Positions 53,332 to 64,000 of a stretch of DNA of 64,000 nucleotides are shown here, in pieces. Under the pieces are notes generated by a model. It was not told where the DNA came from, did no database searches, and saw nothing but the letters and a program-made list of their open reading frames with translations. Positions within the stretch are counted from its first letter, which is position 1. Each line of letters starts with the position of its first letter. Source of the stretch: Paramecium octaurelia (taxonomy: Eukaryota > Ciliophora > Oligohymenophorea > Peniculida > Parameciidae); the NCBI GenBank assembly GCA_905182995.1, contig CAJJDP010000111.1, positions 269,195 to 333,194 on the forward strand, read 5' to 3'. Made by a program: the position numbers and the translations under genes.

Positions 53332-54819
53332 TTATGTTGGATGAACCAAAGTTATCAATTTATTAAGATAAATACTATGGCCAAATAAAAAGTCCTGCCC
53401 TGATCTAATAGTTTATTCACATCTTTCATCATCTTCGATATCATAACAATAATATATTTCACATAAAAGACTTTATATCATAATAATGAAAAGACACCTC
53501 ATAGATTTATGATAATCTACATTTAAATTAAATTATAGTTTTAATTTTTCTCTCATATTTCTTTCTTGTAAACATATTAATTTTGATTTTAGCTTGATCA
53601 AATTTTAGATATGAATTTGATATGTTTTGTTCTCTAAATATTATTCAGTACTTATACGGGATATTAAGCTAATATCTTACTTTAATATAGGTATATTAAG
53701 ACTATTTTACGTTTATTGAAGAGATTAATTTGTAAGTAGTGATATTTAGATTATTTTTGCTAGTATTTTCATCCTTTTTGATCATTTCTATTGATTAAAT
53801 TTTAATATACAAAGTTTATATCGTCTCTTATTATAATCTTGAAGATAAATATTTTCATAAAAGCAACCAACAATTCAGACATTATTAAAATAGTAAACTA
53901 CATTCTTTATATCTTAAAATTATTTCCCTGTTCACTTAACAACTCTATTCTTCTAATTTCGAAAATTCTCAACGATAAGATTGGTAGTTCATAATTGATA
54001 TTACTAACAATAAATTATATATAGTTTTCACAGTAAATGAAACATGCTTAAACAATTTAGAGTTTTTTTCCAAATTTATAAATATTAATCATATTTTTAA
54101 CCCTTATATTGTAAATTAGAGTATAATTTGATCTAGACATTCATTTGAGGATTAAAATTTTTTCTGGTATAATTTCTTCTTAACATGTACCATAAATTTA
54201 ACAGAAAAGGAGATAAATAATCTTACAAATTTGTAAAACGAATTTCTGAAAAAAAAATTAGAGCCAATTCATTATGATACAATTCAAATAATTTAATGAA
54301 GCTTACAATATCACAAGAACTTATCGATGGGATTATATAGGCAGGAATAAGTTTTACTGCAGTTAAGTATCGAAGTCTCCAATACATTCTTTACAATTGA
54401 TATATAATTAGTTATTGAAAAGTGAAATGGCAGAAATCCCTGTAATTATTTTCGTTTATATTTCTAATGTTACTTGTTATGATTAAGGCAATAAATTTAG
54501 TTCTAAATTATTTTATTTCTCTAAAAATAACTGACATGAAAGGATAATATATTTAACATAATTTTTTAGCATAAATTTTTAATTATCCAAAACTAAGAAT
54601 TAAATGATTTATTTATATTTAATGATTTTTTTTATATTTTAGGAATATCAATTCCACTAGATAAATTAAACTTGAAAAAAATATTATAAAATAGGAAACT
54701 TAGTTAAGAAATGAAGATTATTGAATTAATTTATCAAATTTTTTTTTTTTGAATGATTTCTATTTAGATTATTAGGTATATCTTTTATTATATTATAGTT
54801 CTTAAAGTAAAATTATCTT
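53332..54819. repeat. Left copy of a perfect 1488-nt duplication at a single-N joint
   Basis: Bases 53332-54819 recur at 54821-56308 with one N at 54820. Both copies are non-coding. Confidence 0.95.
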
Positions 54820-54820
54820 N

Positions 54821-56308
54821 TTATGTTGGATGAACCAAAGTTATCAATTTATTAAGATAAATACTATGGCCAAATAAAAAGTCCTGCCCTGATCTAATAG
54901 TTTATTCACATCTTTCATCATCTTCGATATCATAACAATAATATATTTCACATAAAAGACTTTATATCATAATAATGAAAAGACACCTCATAGATTTATG
55001 ATAATCTACATTTAAATTAAATTATAGTTTTAATTTTTCTCTCATATTTCTTTCTTGTAAACATATTAATTTTGATTTTAGCTTGATCAAATTTTAGATA
55101 TGAATTTGATATGTTTTGTTCTCTAAATATTATTCAGTACTTATACGGGATATTAAGCTAATATCTTACTTTAATATAGGTATATTAAGACTATTTTACG
55201 TTTATTGAAGAGATTAATTTGTAAGTAGTGATATTTAGATTATTTTTGCTAGTATTTTCATCCTTTTTGATCATTTCTATTGATTAAATTTTAATATACA
55301 AAGTTTATATCGTCTCTTATTATAATCTTGAAGATAAATATTTTCATAAAAGCAACCAACAATTCAGACATTATTAAAATAGTAAACTACATTCTTTATA
55401 TCTTAAAATTATTTCCCTGTTCACTTAACAACTCTATTCTTCTAATTTCGAAAATTCTCAACGATAAGATTGGTAGTTCATAATTGATATTACTAACAAT
55501 AAATTATATATAGTTTTCACAGTAAATGAAACATGCTTAAACAATTTAGAGTTTTTTTCCAAATTTATAAATATTAATCATATTTTTAACCCTTATATTG
55601 TAAATTAGAGTATAATTTGATCTAGACATTCATTTGAGGATTAAAATTTTTTCTGGTATAATTTCTTCTTAACATGTACCATAAATTTAACAGAAAAGGA
55701 GATAAATAATCTTACAAATTTGTAAAACGAATTTCTGAAAAAAAAATTAGAGCCAATTCATTATGATACAATTCAAATAATTTAATGAAGCTTACAATAT
55801 CACAAGAACTTATCGATGGGATTATATAGGCAGGAATAAGTTTTACTGCAGTTAAGTATCGAAGTCTCCAATACATTCTTTACAATTGATATATAATTAG
55901 TTATTGAAAAGTGAAATGGCAGAAATCCCTGTAATTATTTTCGTTTATATTTCTAATGTTACTTGTTATGATTAAGGCAATAAATTTAGTTCTAAATTAT
56001 TTTATTTCTCTAAAAATAACTGACATGAAAGGATAATATATTTAACATAATTTTTTAGCATAAATTTTTAATTATCCAAAACTAAGAATTAAATGATTTA
56101 TTTATATTTAATGATTTTTTTTATATTTTAGGAATATCAATTCCACTAGATAAATTAAACTTGAAAAAAATATTATAAAATAGGAAACTTAGTTAAGAAA
56201 TGAAGATTATTGAATTAATTTATCAAATTTTTTTTTTTTGAATGATTTCTATTTAGATTATTAGGTATATCTTTTATTATATTATAGTTCTTAAAGTAAA
56301 ATTATCTT
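54821..56308. repeat. Right copy of the 1488-nt duplication
   Basis: Second image of 53332-54819, continuing into unique DNA at 56309. Confidence 0.95.
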
Positions 56309-56729
56309 ACTAGTGAAAATAATTCTTTGATAAAACACTGTAACTTTACCTAGCAATAATAAAATATACCGAATAGGCTTTAATATTAAGGCTACCCAAT
56401 ATGTTTGGGCTTCTATAAAGCCATTTCTTTTTAATTTGATTTGAACAAAGTTACTCCAAAAGGAGTTTGAGTTACTTTCAAGCTTTGAACTACAACTAAT
56501 AAATAGAATTTAAATTATGTGATTTCATTTTTAATTTGCTGCAGATGAATAGAGAATTAGGAATATTCAATCTTCACAACCGCGACTGATAGTGTCTATT
56601 TTATTTCCTCTGAGTAAGAATATTGATAAACATTATGATTTTATAGAGTTAAAATAATTGAAATTCCAATGTGAATGAATATGTATTAGATATAAAATAT
56701 TAAAAATTATTTAGTAATCTAATTTAAAG

Positions 56730-58310
56730 TTTAAATGTAAACAAGATGATCATTAAGTTAAAATAGATACAATTTGCTATAACTAGTATTGTATATAGTT
56801 TAAATTAAACTGCTTTAAATGTCTTAAGAAGGAAAAAATCCATAAAGATCATTTTGATGATGTTGAAAAAATCAACACCTTAAGTGCATTCATTGAATAT
56901 AAAAATAAAGAATGTGAGAATTTGATTGAAGATCTTAAGAAATATGTGGGTAGTTTGAATCAATCATTCTTTTTTTTATTAAAAAGGGGATCAGTTTTAA
57001 ATATTCATTGTAAAAAGAAAGAATAGCAAGTTTAAATTCATAGCAAATAAATGACGATTTGAATTCAAACATCAAATTAATTGAATATAAACAATCAATT
57101 ACTCCCATCATTTCAGATTAGATTCAGAAATTAAATAATACTTTTAATAATTTACTTGAATAATTAAAATTATCATCATTCAATTATTATTAGAAGGATG
57201 ATATTTCTATCATATTATCAAAAGAATTATATGCTAAAGGTAAATATATTGATATATTTCTTTAGGTTATGATTTATTGGATGAATTAATATACTGAAGC
57301 ATTAGAAACGTTAGAAATTACAATAGAATAAAATCCTAATAATCATTAATCCTTATGGTGTAAGGGTAATAATACTAAAAATAATAATAGGTACAAGTTT
57401 ATGAACATAGTAGAATTATCTATATATGAGACATTTTAATAAATACGAGGATAGCTTGGTTGGACAAAGCGTTAGCTATTAATCCTAAGTATGTATTTTC
57501 TTTAAGTGATAAAGGTAAATTAAAATCTTAGCAAAATTTAATAGGTACCTGTTTAAGAAATTTAAATTAATATGAGTATGCAATCTCTTGGTTGGAAAAA
57601 GCATTAGCTACTAATCCTTAACTCGTTAATTCTCTATTTGAAAAAGGTAGTTTAAGTTATATTTGCATTAATAGGTTAATGTTTAAGAAATTTAAATCAA
57701 TATGAGGATGCAATAATTTGGTTGGACAAATTATTAACTACTAACCTTTAAGCATATTAATGCTGTTTTTGAGAAAGGTAGGTTGAATTTTTAACAAATT
57801 TATAGGTACTTGTTTAAGAAGTTTAAATAAATATCAGGATGCCATCATTTGGTTTGATAAAGCATTAGCGATTGATTCTAAGCATGTTAATTCCTTTAGT
57901 GAATAAGGTTAATTAAAAATATTACCTAAATTTATAGGTACATGTTTAAGAAATTTAAATCAATACTAAAATGCAATTATATGGTTGGACTAAGAATTAA
58001 TTAATGATCCTAAGCATGTAAATTCCTTAAGTGAAAAGGTAGATTAACTTAAAAGTAAAATAATAGGGGAATGCCTAAGATTAGTGAAAAAATATAATTA
58101 ATCAATTAATTGTTGGATTAAGCACTCTGCGTCAATCCTTATCATATTTTTTCACTTTAATCTAATGGTATCATATCATTTTATATTTAGGGGATTGTTT
58201 ATCCTCAATCTAAGTAAACTTATATTTAAGAGATTTTGCAAAAGCTCTGATTTATTTTGAGAAATCATTACTGATTAATCCAAACGATTAATATTCAAAA
58301 TATTAAAAAG
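56730..58310 (+). pseudogene. Decayed TPR paralogue with finger and coiled coil
   Basis: Homologous in order to the TPR gene at 51692-53064: finger remnant (IDTICYNQYC, LNCFKCLKKEKIHKDHFDDV), coil (FIEYKNKECENLIEDLKKYV), then several TPR units (TCLRNLNQYEYAISWLEKAL) with the same Gly-codon introns still visible. The frame breaks at an eight-T run near 56970, again near 57385-57440 where a TPR start is garbled, and near 57740. The last unit (RDFAKALIYFEKSLLINPND) is readable but detached. At least three breaks, so a pseudogene. It lies head-to-head with its intact relative. Confidence 0.72.
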
Positions 58311-58417
58311 GTATGTTAACTTATAAAATTAGAATTTTGCGAGAATCAATTGTATTAATGAATAATAGAAATTTATAATTAATCATAAATTTTTTTCTTC
58401 ATATTAAATTGACATTA

Positions 58418-59729
58418 CAATTATATGTATTATATATTTATCATCGCTTTCTATAAACTGAATATTTTCAGTTTACAGATCAATACTTTCTTATTTAATA
58501 AATATTTTCACCTATTTTTTTTGTCTTTCTGTTAAGATTATTAGTTTTCTATTTTTTAATATTATTATTTAAAATTTGCTTATTTGAGTTTACTTTTTTC
58601 CTATTATTAAATTGTATTCTATGAGGTTATATTAAAAAACTCTGTAATAAATCTTCCATCTTCCCTCATCATTACTGATACTCCATCTGCATCTCAAAAA
58701 GAGTTAATATTGAATTTACAAGCAAGGCTCTAACATTTGAATTTTCAATTTTAATGATTTGATAATATCATAAAACCTATTGTGTCAAAATTGATACTAG
58801 AAATAATTTATTAATTATATTTCAAACTATAATATTATTTTTGTTTTTTGGAGTAATAATAAATGAGATTACTGGAGCTACTTTATAGGTATTGATTGCT
58901 TATTATTGACACAAGCAAAGATATTGTTTAGGGGGAGGAAACTATGGCTTAACAAGTTAAAAAAAGTAATTTTGATGTTTAATACAAAAGGAGCATACAT
59001 GAGATTGAGTTTCACTGACAATGAAGATTTAAAAAAAAGAAAACCTGTATTGGCCATTTCAATTAATTTATAATTAACTTAGTTTTTTATTAGAAGTAAG
59101 AAAATTCTTGGTTTATGTGTCCCATTTTAACCATTTCTCTGTTAGCACTATACTTTTATCTATATAGTATTCTTATCCTTAATATTATATGTAAGAAGAT
59201 GAATAGAATCAGCAACTTCAGGAATCAAAATTCTATTCTTGACCCCTGTTGAAATAATACTTGAATTTAGACTTTTAATTTCCTCTGCTCAATTCTAAAT
59301 TTTTTGATTTCCGAAAGTATAAACTCTCATATTGAAGCCATACCTAATAAAAAATATCTCTTTTGAAGCAACTAAACCATACAGAATTTCATCTCTGGTT
59401 ATGACTCATTCAGTAGATCTTTCACTGTTCTTTAACAAAAATATTATTATGGTTAGTTAGCAAATGAAATGTGAAAAAAGAACAATCGTATAAATTCTCA
59501 TTAAATTGATGAAAACTAATAGTTTCAAAAGAGCGGTATACATAATAAGAATCTACATGAACCAAAATTATGTAAATTTTTGATCTGGTGATTTTCAGTG
59601 ATTGAACTATTACATAATTGAGTTTTGAATCTGAATCTTGTTTGAGGCTAAGTCATTTAAACCCTTGCTCAGTGGGGTAGAAAGTTTATGTATAGATATG
59701 GCTTCTGAATAAGACGGTTATTTTTATAA
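58418..59729. repeat. Left copy of a perfect 1312-nt duplication at a single-N joint
   Basis: Bases 58418-59729 recur at 59731-61042 with one N at 59730. Non-coding. Confidence 0.95.
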
Positions 59730-59730
59730 N

Positions 59731-61042
59731 CAATTATATGTATTATATATTTATCATCGCTTTCTATAAACTGAATATTTTCAGTTTACAGATCAATACT
59801 TTCTTATTTAATAAATATTTTCACCTATTTTTTTTGTCTTTCTGTTAAGATTATTAGTTTTCTATTTTTTAATATTATTATTTAAAATTTGCTTATTTGA
59901 GTTTACTTTTTTCCTATTATTAAATTGTATTCTATGAGGTTATATTAAAAAACTCTGTAATAAATCTTCCATCTTCCCTCATCATTACTGATACTCCATC
60001 TGCATCTCAAAAAGAGTTAATATTGAATTTACAAGCAAGGCTCTAACATTTGAATTTTCAATTTTAATGATTTGATAATATCATAAAACCTATTGTGTCA
60101 AAATTGATACTAGAAATAATTTATTAATTATATTTCAAACTATAATATTATTTTTGTTTTTTGGAGTAATAATAAATGAGATTACTGGAGCTACTTTATA
60201 GGTATTGATTGCTTATTATTGACACAAGCAAAGATATTGTTTAGGGGGAGGAAACTATGGCTTAACAAGTTAAAAAAAGTAATTTTGATGTTTAATACAA
60301 AAGGAGCATACATGAGATTGAGTTTCACTGACAATGAAGATTTAAAAAAAAGAAAACCTGTATTGGCCATTTCAATTAATTTATAATTAACTTAGTTTTT
60401 TATTAGAAGTAAGAAAATTCTTGGTTTATGTGTCCCATTTTAACCATTTCTCTGTTAGCACTATACTTTTATCTATATAGTATTCTTATCCTTAATATTA
60501 TATGTAAGAAGATGAATAGAATCAGCAACTTCAGGAATCAAAATTCTATTCTTGACCCCTGTTGAAATAATACTTGAATTTAGACTTTTAATTTCCTCTG
60601 CTCAATTCTAAATTTTTTGATTTCCGAAAGTATAAACTCTCATATTGAAGCCATACCTAATAAAAAATATCTCTTTTGAAGCAACTAAACCATACAGAAT
60701 TTCATCTCTGGTTATGACTCATTCAGTAGATCTTTCACTGTTCTTTAACAAAAATATTATTATGGTTAGTTAGCAAATGAAATGTGAAAAAAGAACAATC
60801 GTATAAATTCTCATTAAATTGATGAAAACTAATAGTTTCAAAAGAGCGGTATACATAATAAGAATCTACATGAACCAAAATTATGTAAATTTTTGATCTG
60901 GTGATTTTCAGTGATTGAACTATTACATAATTGAGTTTTGAATCTGAATCTTGTTTGAGGCTAAGTCATTTAAACCCTTGCTCAGTGGGGTAGAAAGTTT
61001 ATGTATAGATATGGCTTCTGAATAAGACGGTTATTTTTATAA
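59731..61042. repeat. Right copy of the 1312-nt duplication
   Basis: Second image of 58418-59729, continuing into unique DNA at 61043. Confidence 0.95.
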
Positions 61043-62537
61043 TAAGGTTTAATAATGTCTTTAATGATACCTTTAGTTTGAATGACTTCTACTTTTTTAA
61101 CTAATTTTCAAAACTAGATTTTTTAATATATGATATCAAAACTTTTTAGGGATTAGTCAATTTTGTTATTTCTACCCCATGTCTAAGGACTATAAAAGTA
61201 GCAGCAAAATAAAAATGTATCTATGGATTGGCTTCCGTTTCAAATCAACTACCATTATATAACTAATACAACTAATTTATTATGTTCCTATATTCCAATT
61301 GCTTAAGATTGAGGTTAATAGAATATATATATTTTTCCATTCATTCTGAAGTTTGTACAAAGAATGTTCTTGATTATTTCCTTTTAAATATTTAAACTGC
61401 AAAAAATGCTAAACTTCTCATAAATAAAATTTGTTAGCGACTGGAATTATAATAAAATAGATCGTTCATCTTTGATAAACTTCTTCTTTGGAATTGCGAT
61501 GATAATTTGAATAAATCGCCATACTCAAAACCCAAAACTACAATCCTACCTGAATCTCTACCATTATCCTTCAAATGTATTATTCTACGAGTTCATAACA
61601 AATTTCAGAAAACCTGAATGTATGAATTGTACCATTTACTTCCTTCTTGTTATGTTATTGCCTCTAATTTACTACTGAATTCTTAGATTATAATTATATT
61701 TGTTCTCAATTTATATTCTTAAATTCTATGCGCTTTGCTTTGGATAAATCAATCATTTGGGCATTAGGTCTTTAAAATTTCCACACATAGTTTTGTATTC
61801 CCGCAATCTTTTTTATCTCATTATTTGATTTACTACAGTCTAACTACACATAACAATATCTTATGTAGGTTAGGTAACTTTCTTTATATTCTTAATTTGT
61901 AAACATTAACATTTAATCCTATCTACAATATAATAAGAAAATTTCTTAAAAAGATAAAAAGTACTATTCGTATTGATTGTAATAACTAGAATTAAAGGAG
62001 AATTCTAGAAAAATATTCTTCTGCTGCCATCTGTATTAATTAATTTTTTTCAAAGATGTATTATTCTACATTTATAATTGGTTTTCAACCTCTTTTTTCA
62101 TCCGATACTTTTATTATCTTTTAGAAAATATCTTAATTTCCTTAAGACTATTCTCATCAATTAATAATACCGAAGAAAAATAGTAAATCAAGTAAAAGCT
62201 TGATTATTTCTTCTTTTCTTCAGTCTCTCCAAATTAAATTATTCATCCAAAAATTTTTCAATGATTAATTAACATCTCCTTTTTTAATTGTATTTAAAAA
62301 TGAATTACAACATATAAATTTTCTCATGATTTTTACGATCTAGTTTCACGCATTTTCATCTTTTATTCAAAATTATATTTCTCATATTTCTATTAAAAAA
62401 TCTATTTACTAATTTTTATTTATTAATTTATTGAATTTTTTAATTCTATTAGGAATATTCTTAAAATATATATAGGGGTTATTGCAATTCTAAGATTAAT
62501 AAAACTAAATATTAAATTAATTCTAATAGAAATAGAA

Positions 62538-64000
62538 ATGAGAGAAGGTGATGAAGTTAAAATAGTACAAATTACATACGTTTTGATAGAACTCCTTCAT
62601 TCAAGTGCTTATGGAATGGTTTTTAGAGGGGAAAATAAATAATCAAAATAAATAATAGCGATAAAGATATAAAATAGTATAAATGAAGATGAATTAAAGG
62701 TATTGTAAATTATGAGAAAAAAAACTTATAAAAACTTGGTCAATATTCTTAATTTTGAACTAATAGGTAGAAAGTATTTTATAGTAATGGAATATGGTAA
62801 AGAAAACTTATATGATCGGATAATACGCAAAGGTACAATCCAACCAGATGAAGTAAGATACATAATGAAGCAAATAGGGAATGGGATTAAAGAAATCCAT
62901 GATTTAGGTTATGCACACCGAAATATTATAACTGAAAATATATTGATTTTTTAGGTTTATGAGAACGGAAAAACATAAGATATATATAAGATTTATGATT
63001 TTGGCACAATAAAAAATTCAAATGATCTTAAAACTTATAGAGTTGGTACTGCTTAATATCTTGCTCCAGAATAAGTGAGTGGATAGAATTGTAAATACTC
63101 ATAAAAAGTTGATATATGGGCTTTTGCAGTTTTGATATATGAATTATTGACTCGGGAACTATTGTTTGATGGTAATTTATGATTTAATTTAGGTCATAAT
63201 GAATAAGTTGTACGGTTTAAAATTAAATCTACGACTTAGGCAGATATTGAAAGAAAAATTAATTAAAATTTGAAAATAGAAAGGAAACATAGAACTCTTC
63301 TCTTAGATATGCTGCAAATAGATACTACAAAAAGGTATAGTATTGATTAGGTTATCTCAGCCTTGAGAGGATAATCATTAAAGAAGCCCAATCTGAATAT
63401 AAGAGCATAACCAAATTCTCGTAGTTTTTCTGAGTGTTAAATACAACTACCTTTGCATTTATTGAACGGATTGCCAAAACCAAATTTGGTTGAACTTGCA
63501 AATTAAAATCCACCAAACAATTTTATCCAAGGAAGAACCCTTAATTAAAATTAGGCAGTTAAAACATAATCAAAAAGTCCATAGATTAACAAATAATTTT
63601 ACAAGCAGATTTGTTTAAATCCTTAAAATTAATATGGAGAAAAATGTTTTTAATAATAATAATAAGGATTATAATAAGGAATAATTCAAAATTAGATACA
63701 ATATTATCAAAAACAGTAAGTTCTCTAAAGGCCTTAAAATTACTTATAGCCTAATCCATGCAGTAATAGAATCAATGAAAATACTGTTTAGTAATAATAA
63801 AATGTATTTTAAAATCAGTAACCTTAAAATTGCAACTATTTTACAACTAATAATAATTTTCAGTCAGTCTATTCAAATCAGAATAATTAAAATTAAAATT
63901 AAAAATAGGGTGATAAATATAAATAAGCATATGGAAATGCTTAAAATTTTTAAGGATATCAATATTAGTAGTTATCAAAAGAAATTAGAAATTATTTTTC
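62538..64000 (+). CDS. Protein kinase-fold protein, probable pseudokinase, 3' end outside window
   Basis: A kinase fold is clear after removal of a 21-nt intron (63172-63192). The ATP Lys is present (IAIKIQ, residue 43), as are the DFG motif (IYDFGTI), the APE-like segment (GTAQYLAPEQ) and helix F (KVDIWAFAVLIYELLT). The catalytic loop reads AHRNIITENILI, where active kinases have HRDIKPEN: the base Asp is Asn (residue about 132) and Lys is Ile. The glycine loop (LHSSAYGMV) also lacks two of three glycines. Transfer activity is therefore doubtful and a scaffold or allosteric role is more likely. After the kinase fold comes a long Gln/Asn/Pro-rich tail that runs off the right edge. The start is the first ATG, just before the fold. 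Confidence 0.82.

Larger units (their letters stand above)
53065..56729. other. AT-rich non-coding region including an artefactual duplication
   Basis: No gene was found. Once the duplicated copy is removed, this is about 2.2 kb of spacer between the divergent TPR gene and its decayed relative. Confidence 0.6.
58311..62537. other. Long AT-rich region with weak gene relics and an artefactual duplication
   Basis: No gene could be supported. Short protein-like snippets on the reverse strand, e.g. EILYGLVASKEIFFIRYGF near 59350 (and its image near 60660) and GRDSGRIVVLGFEYGDLFKL near 61550, hint at decayed genes that were not recognised. Confidence 0.5.

Overview
The window looks like macronuclear DNA of a Paramecium or a very close peniculine ciliate. 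TAA and TAG occur throughout every good reading frame as glutamine codons, and only TGA ends genes (code 6). Almost every gene becomes continuous only when GT...AG introns of 20-35 nt are removed. Intergenic spacers are short and very AT-rich, and a C4A2-type telomeric tract is present. No tRNA, rRNA, CRISPR array or recognisable transposon was seen. All coordinates are those of the sequence as given.

The assembly has visible faults. Five single-N joints (8642, 27425, 46922, 54820, 59730) are each flanked by a perfect direct duplication of 1303-1488 nt that abuts the N. These are best read as unmerged contig overlaps. At 8642 the duplication breaks a gene's frame that closes exactly when one copy is removed. 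A 602-nt N run (50388-50989) is followed directly by 43 nt of telomeric hexamers, so two chromosome ends or alternative ends have been scaffolded together there.

Layout. 1-6570 is a compact block of conserved genes: DRC11/IQCA (partial), a LITAF-domain protein, a one-pass membrane protein, a PFK-2/FBPase-2, a RING/TRAF-like zinc protein, a Rieske sterol desaturase (DAF-36/Neverland/DES7 type) and a small membrane protein. 6674-15028 holds a 1907-residue FxxW-repeat protein followed by a CHIP-like TPR/U-box E3 ligase. 15029-18719 is AT-rich and carries a decayed tubulin cofactor D fragment and a GC-rich islet. 18720-31565 is a paralogue-rich block: a WD40 gene, a decayed inverted WD40 relative, a MORN-like repeat gene, a 187-residue orphan, a small secreted Cys-rich protein and a third WD40 gene. 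34599-39184 is one 1319-residue TPR protein with 23 introns. 40803-49760 is a giant Cys-rich surface protein with a multi-pass membrane C-terminus. Around the gap and telomere are gene fragments, then a TPR gene (51692-53064), a long non-coding stretch, a decayed inverted TPR copy (56730-58310), more non-coding DNA, and a probable pseudokinase running off the right edge.

Two themes stand out. Several genes share a short N-terminal Cys/His finger plus coiled coil but carry different C-terminal repeats (WD40, MORN-like, TPR). In the TPR and MORN-like genes nearly every repeat unit carries its own tiny intron at the identical codon position and phase, so exon plus intron was the unit of amplification.
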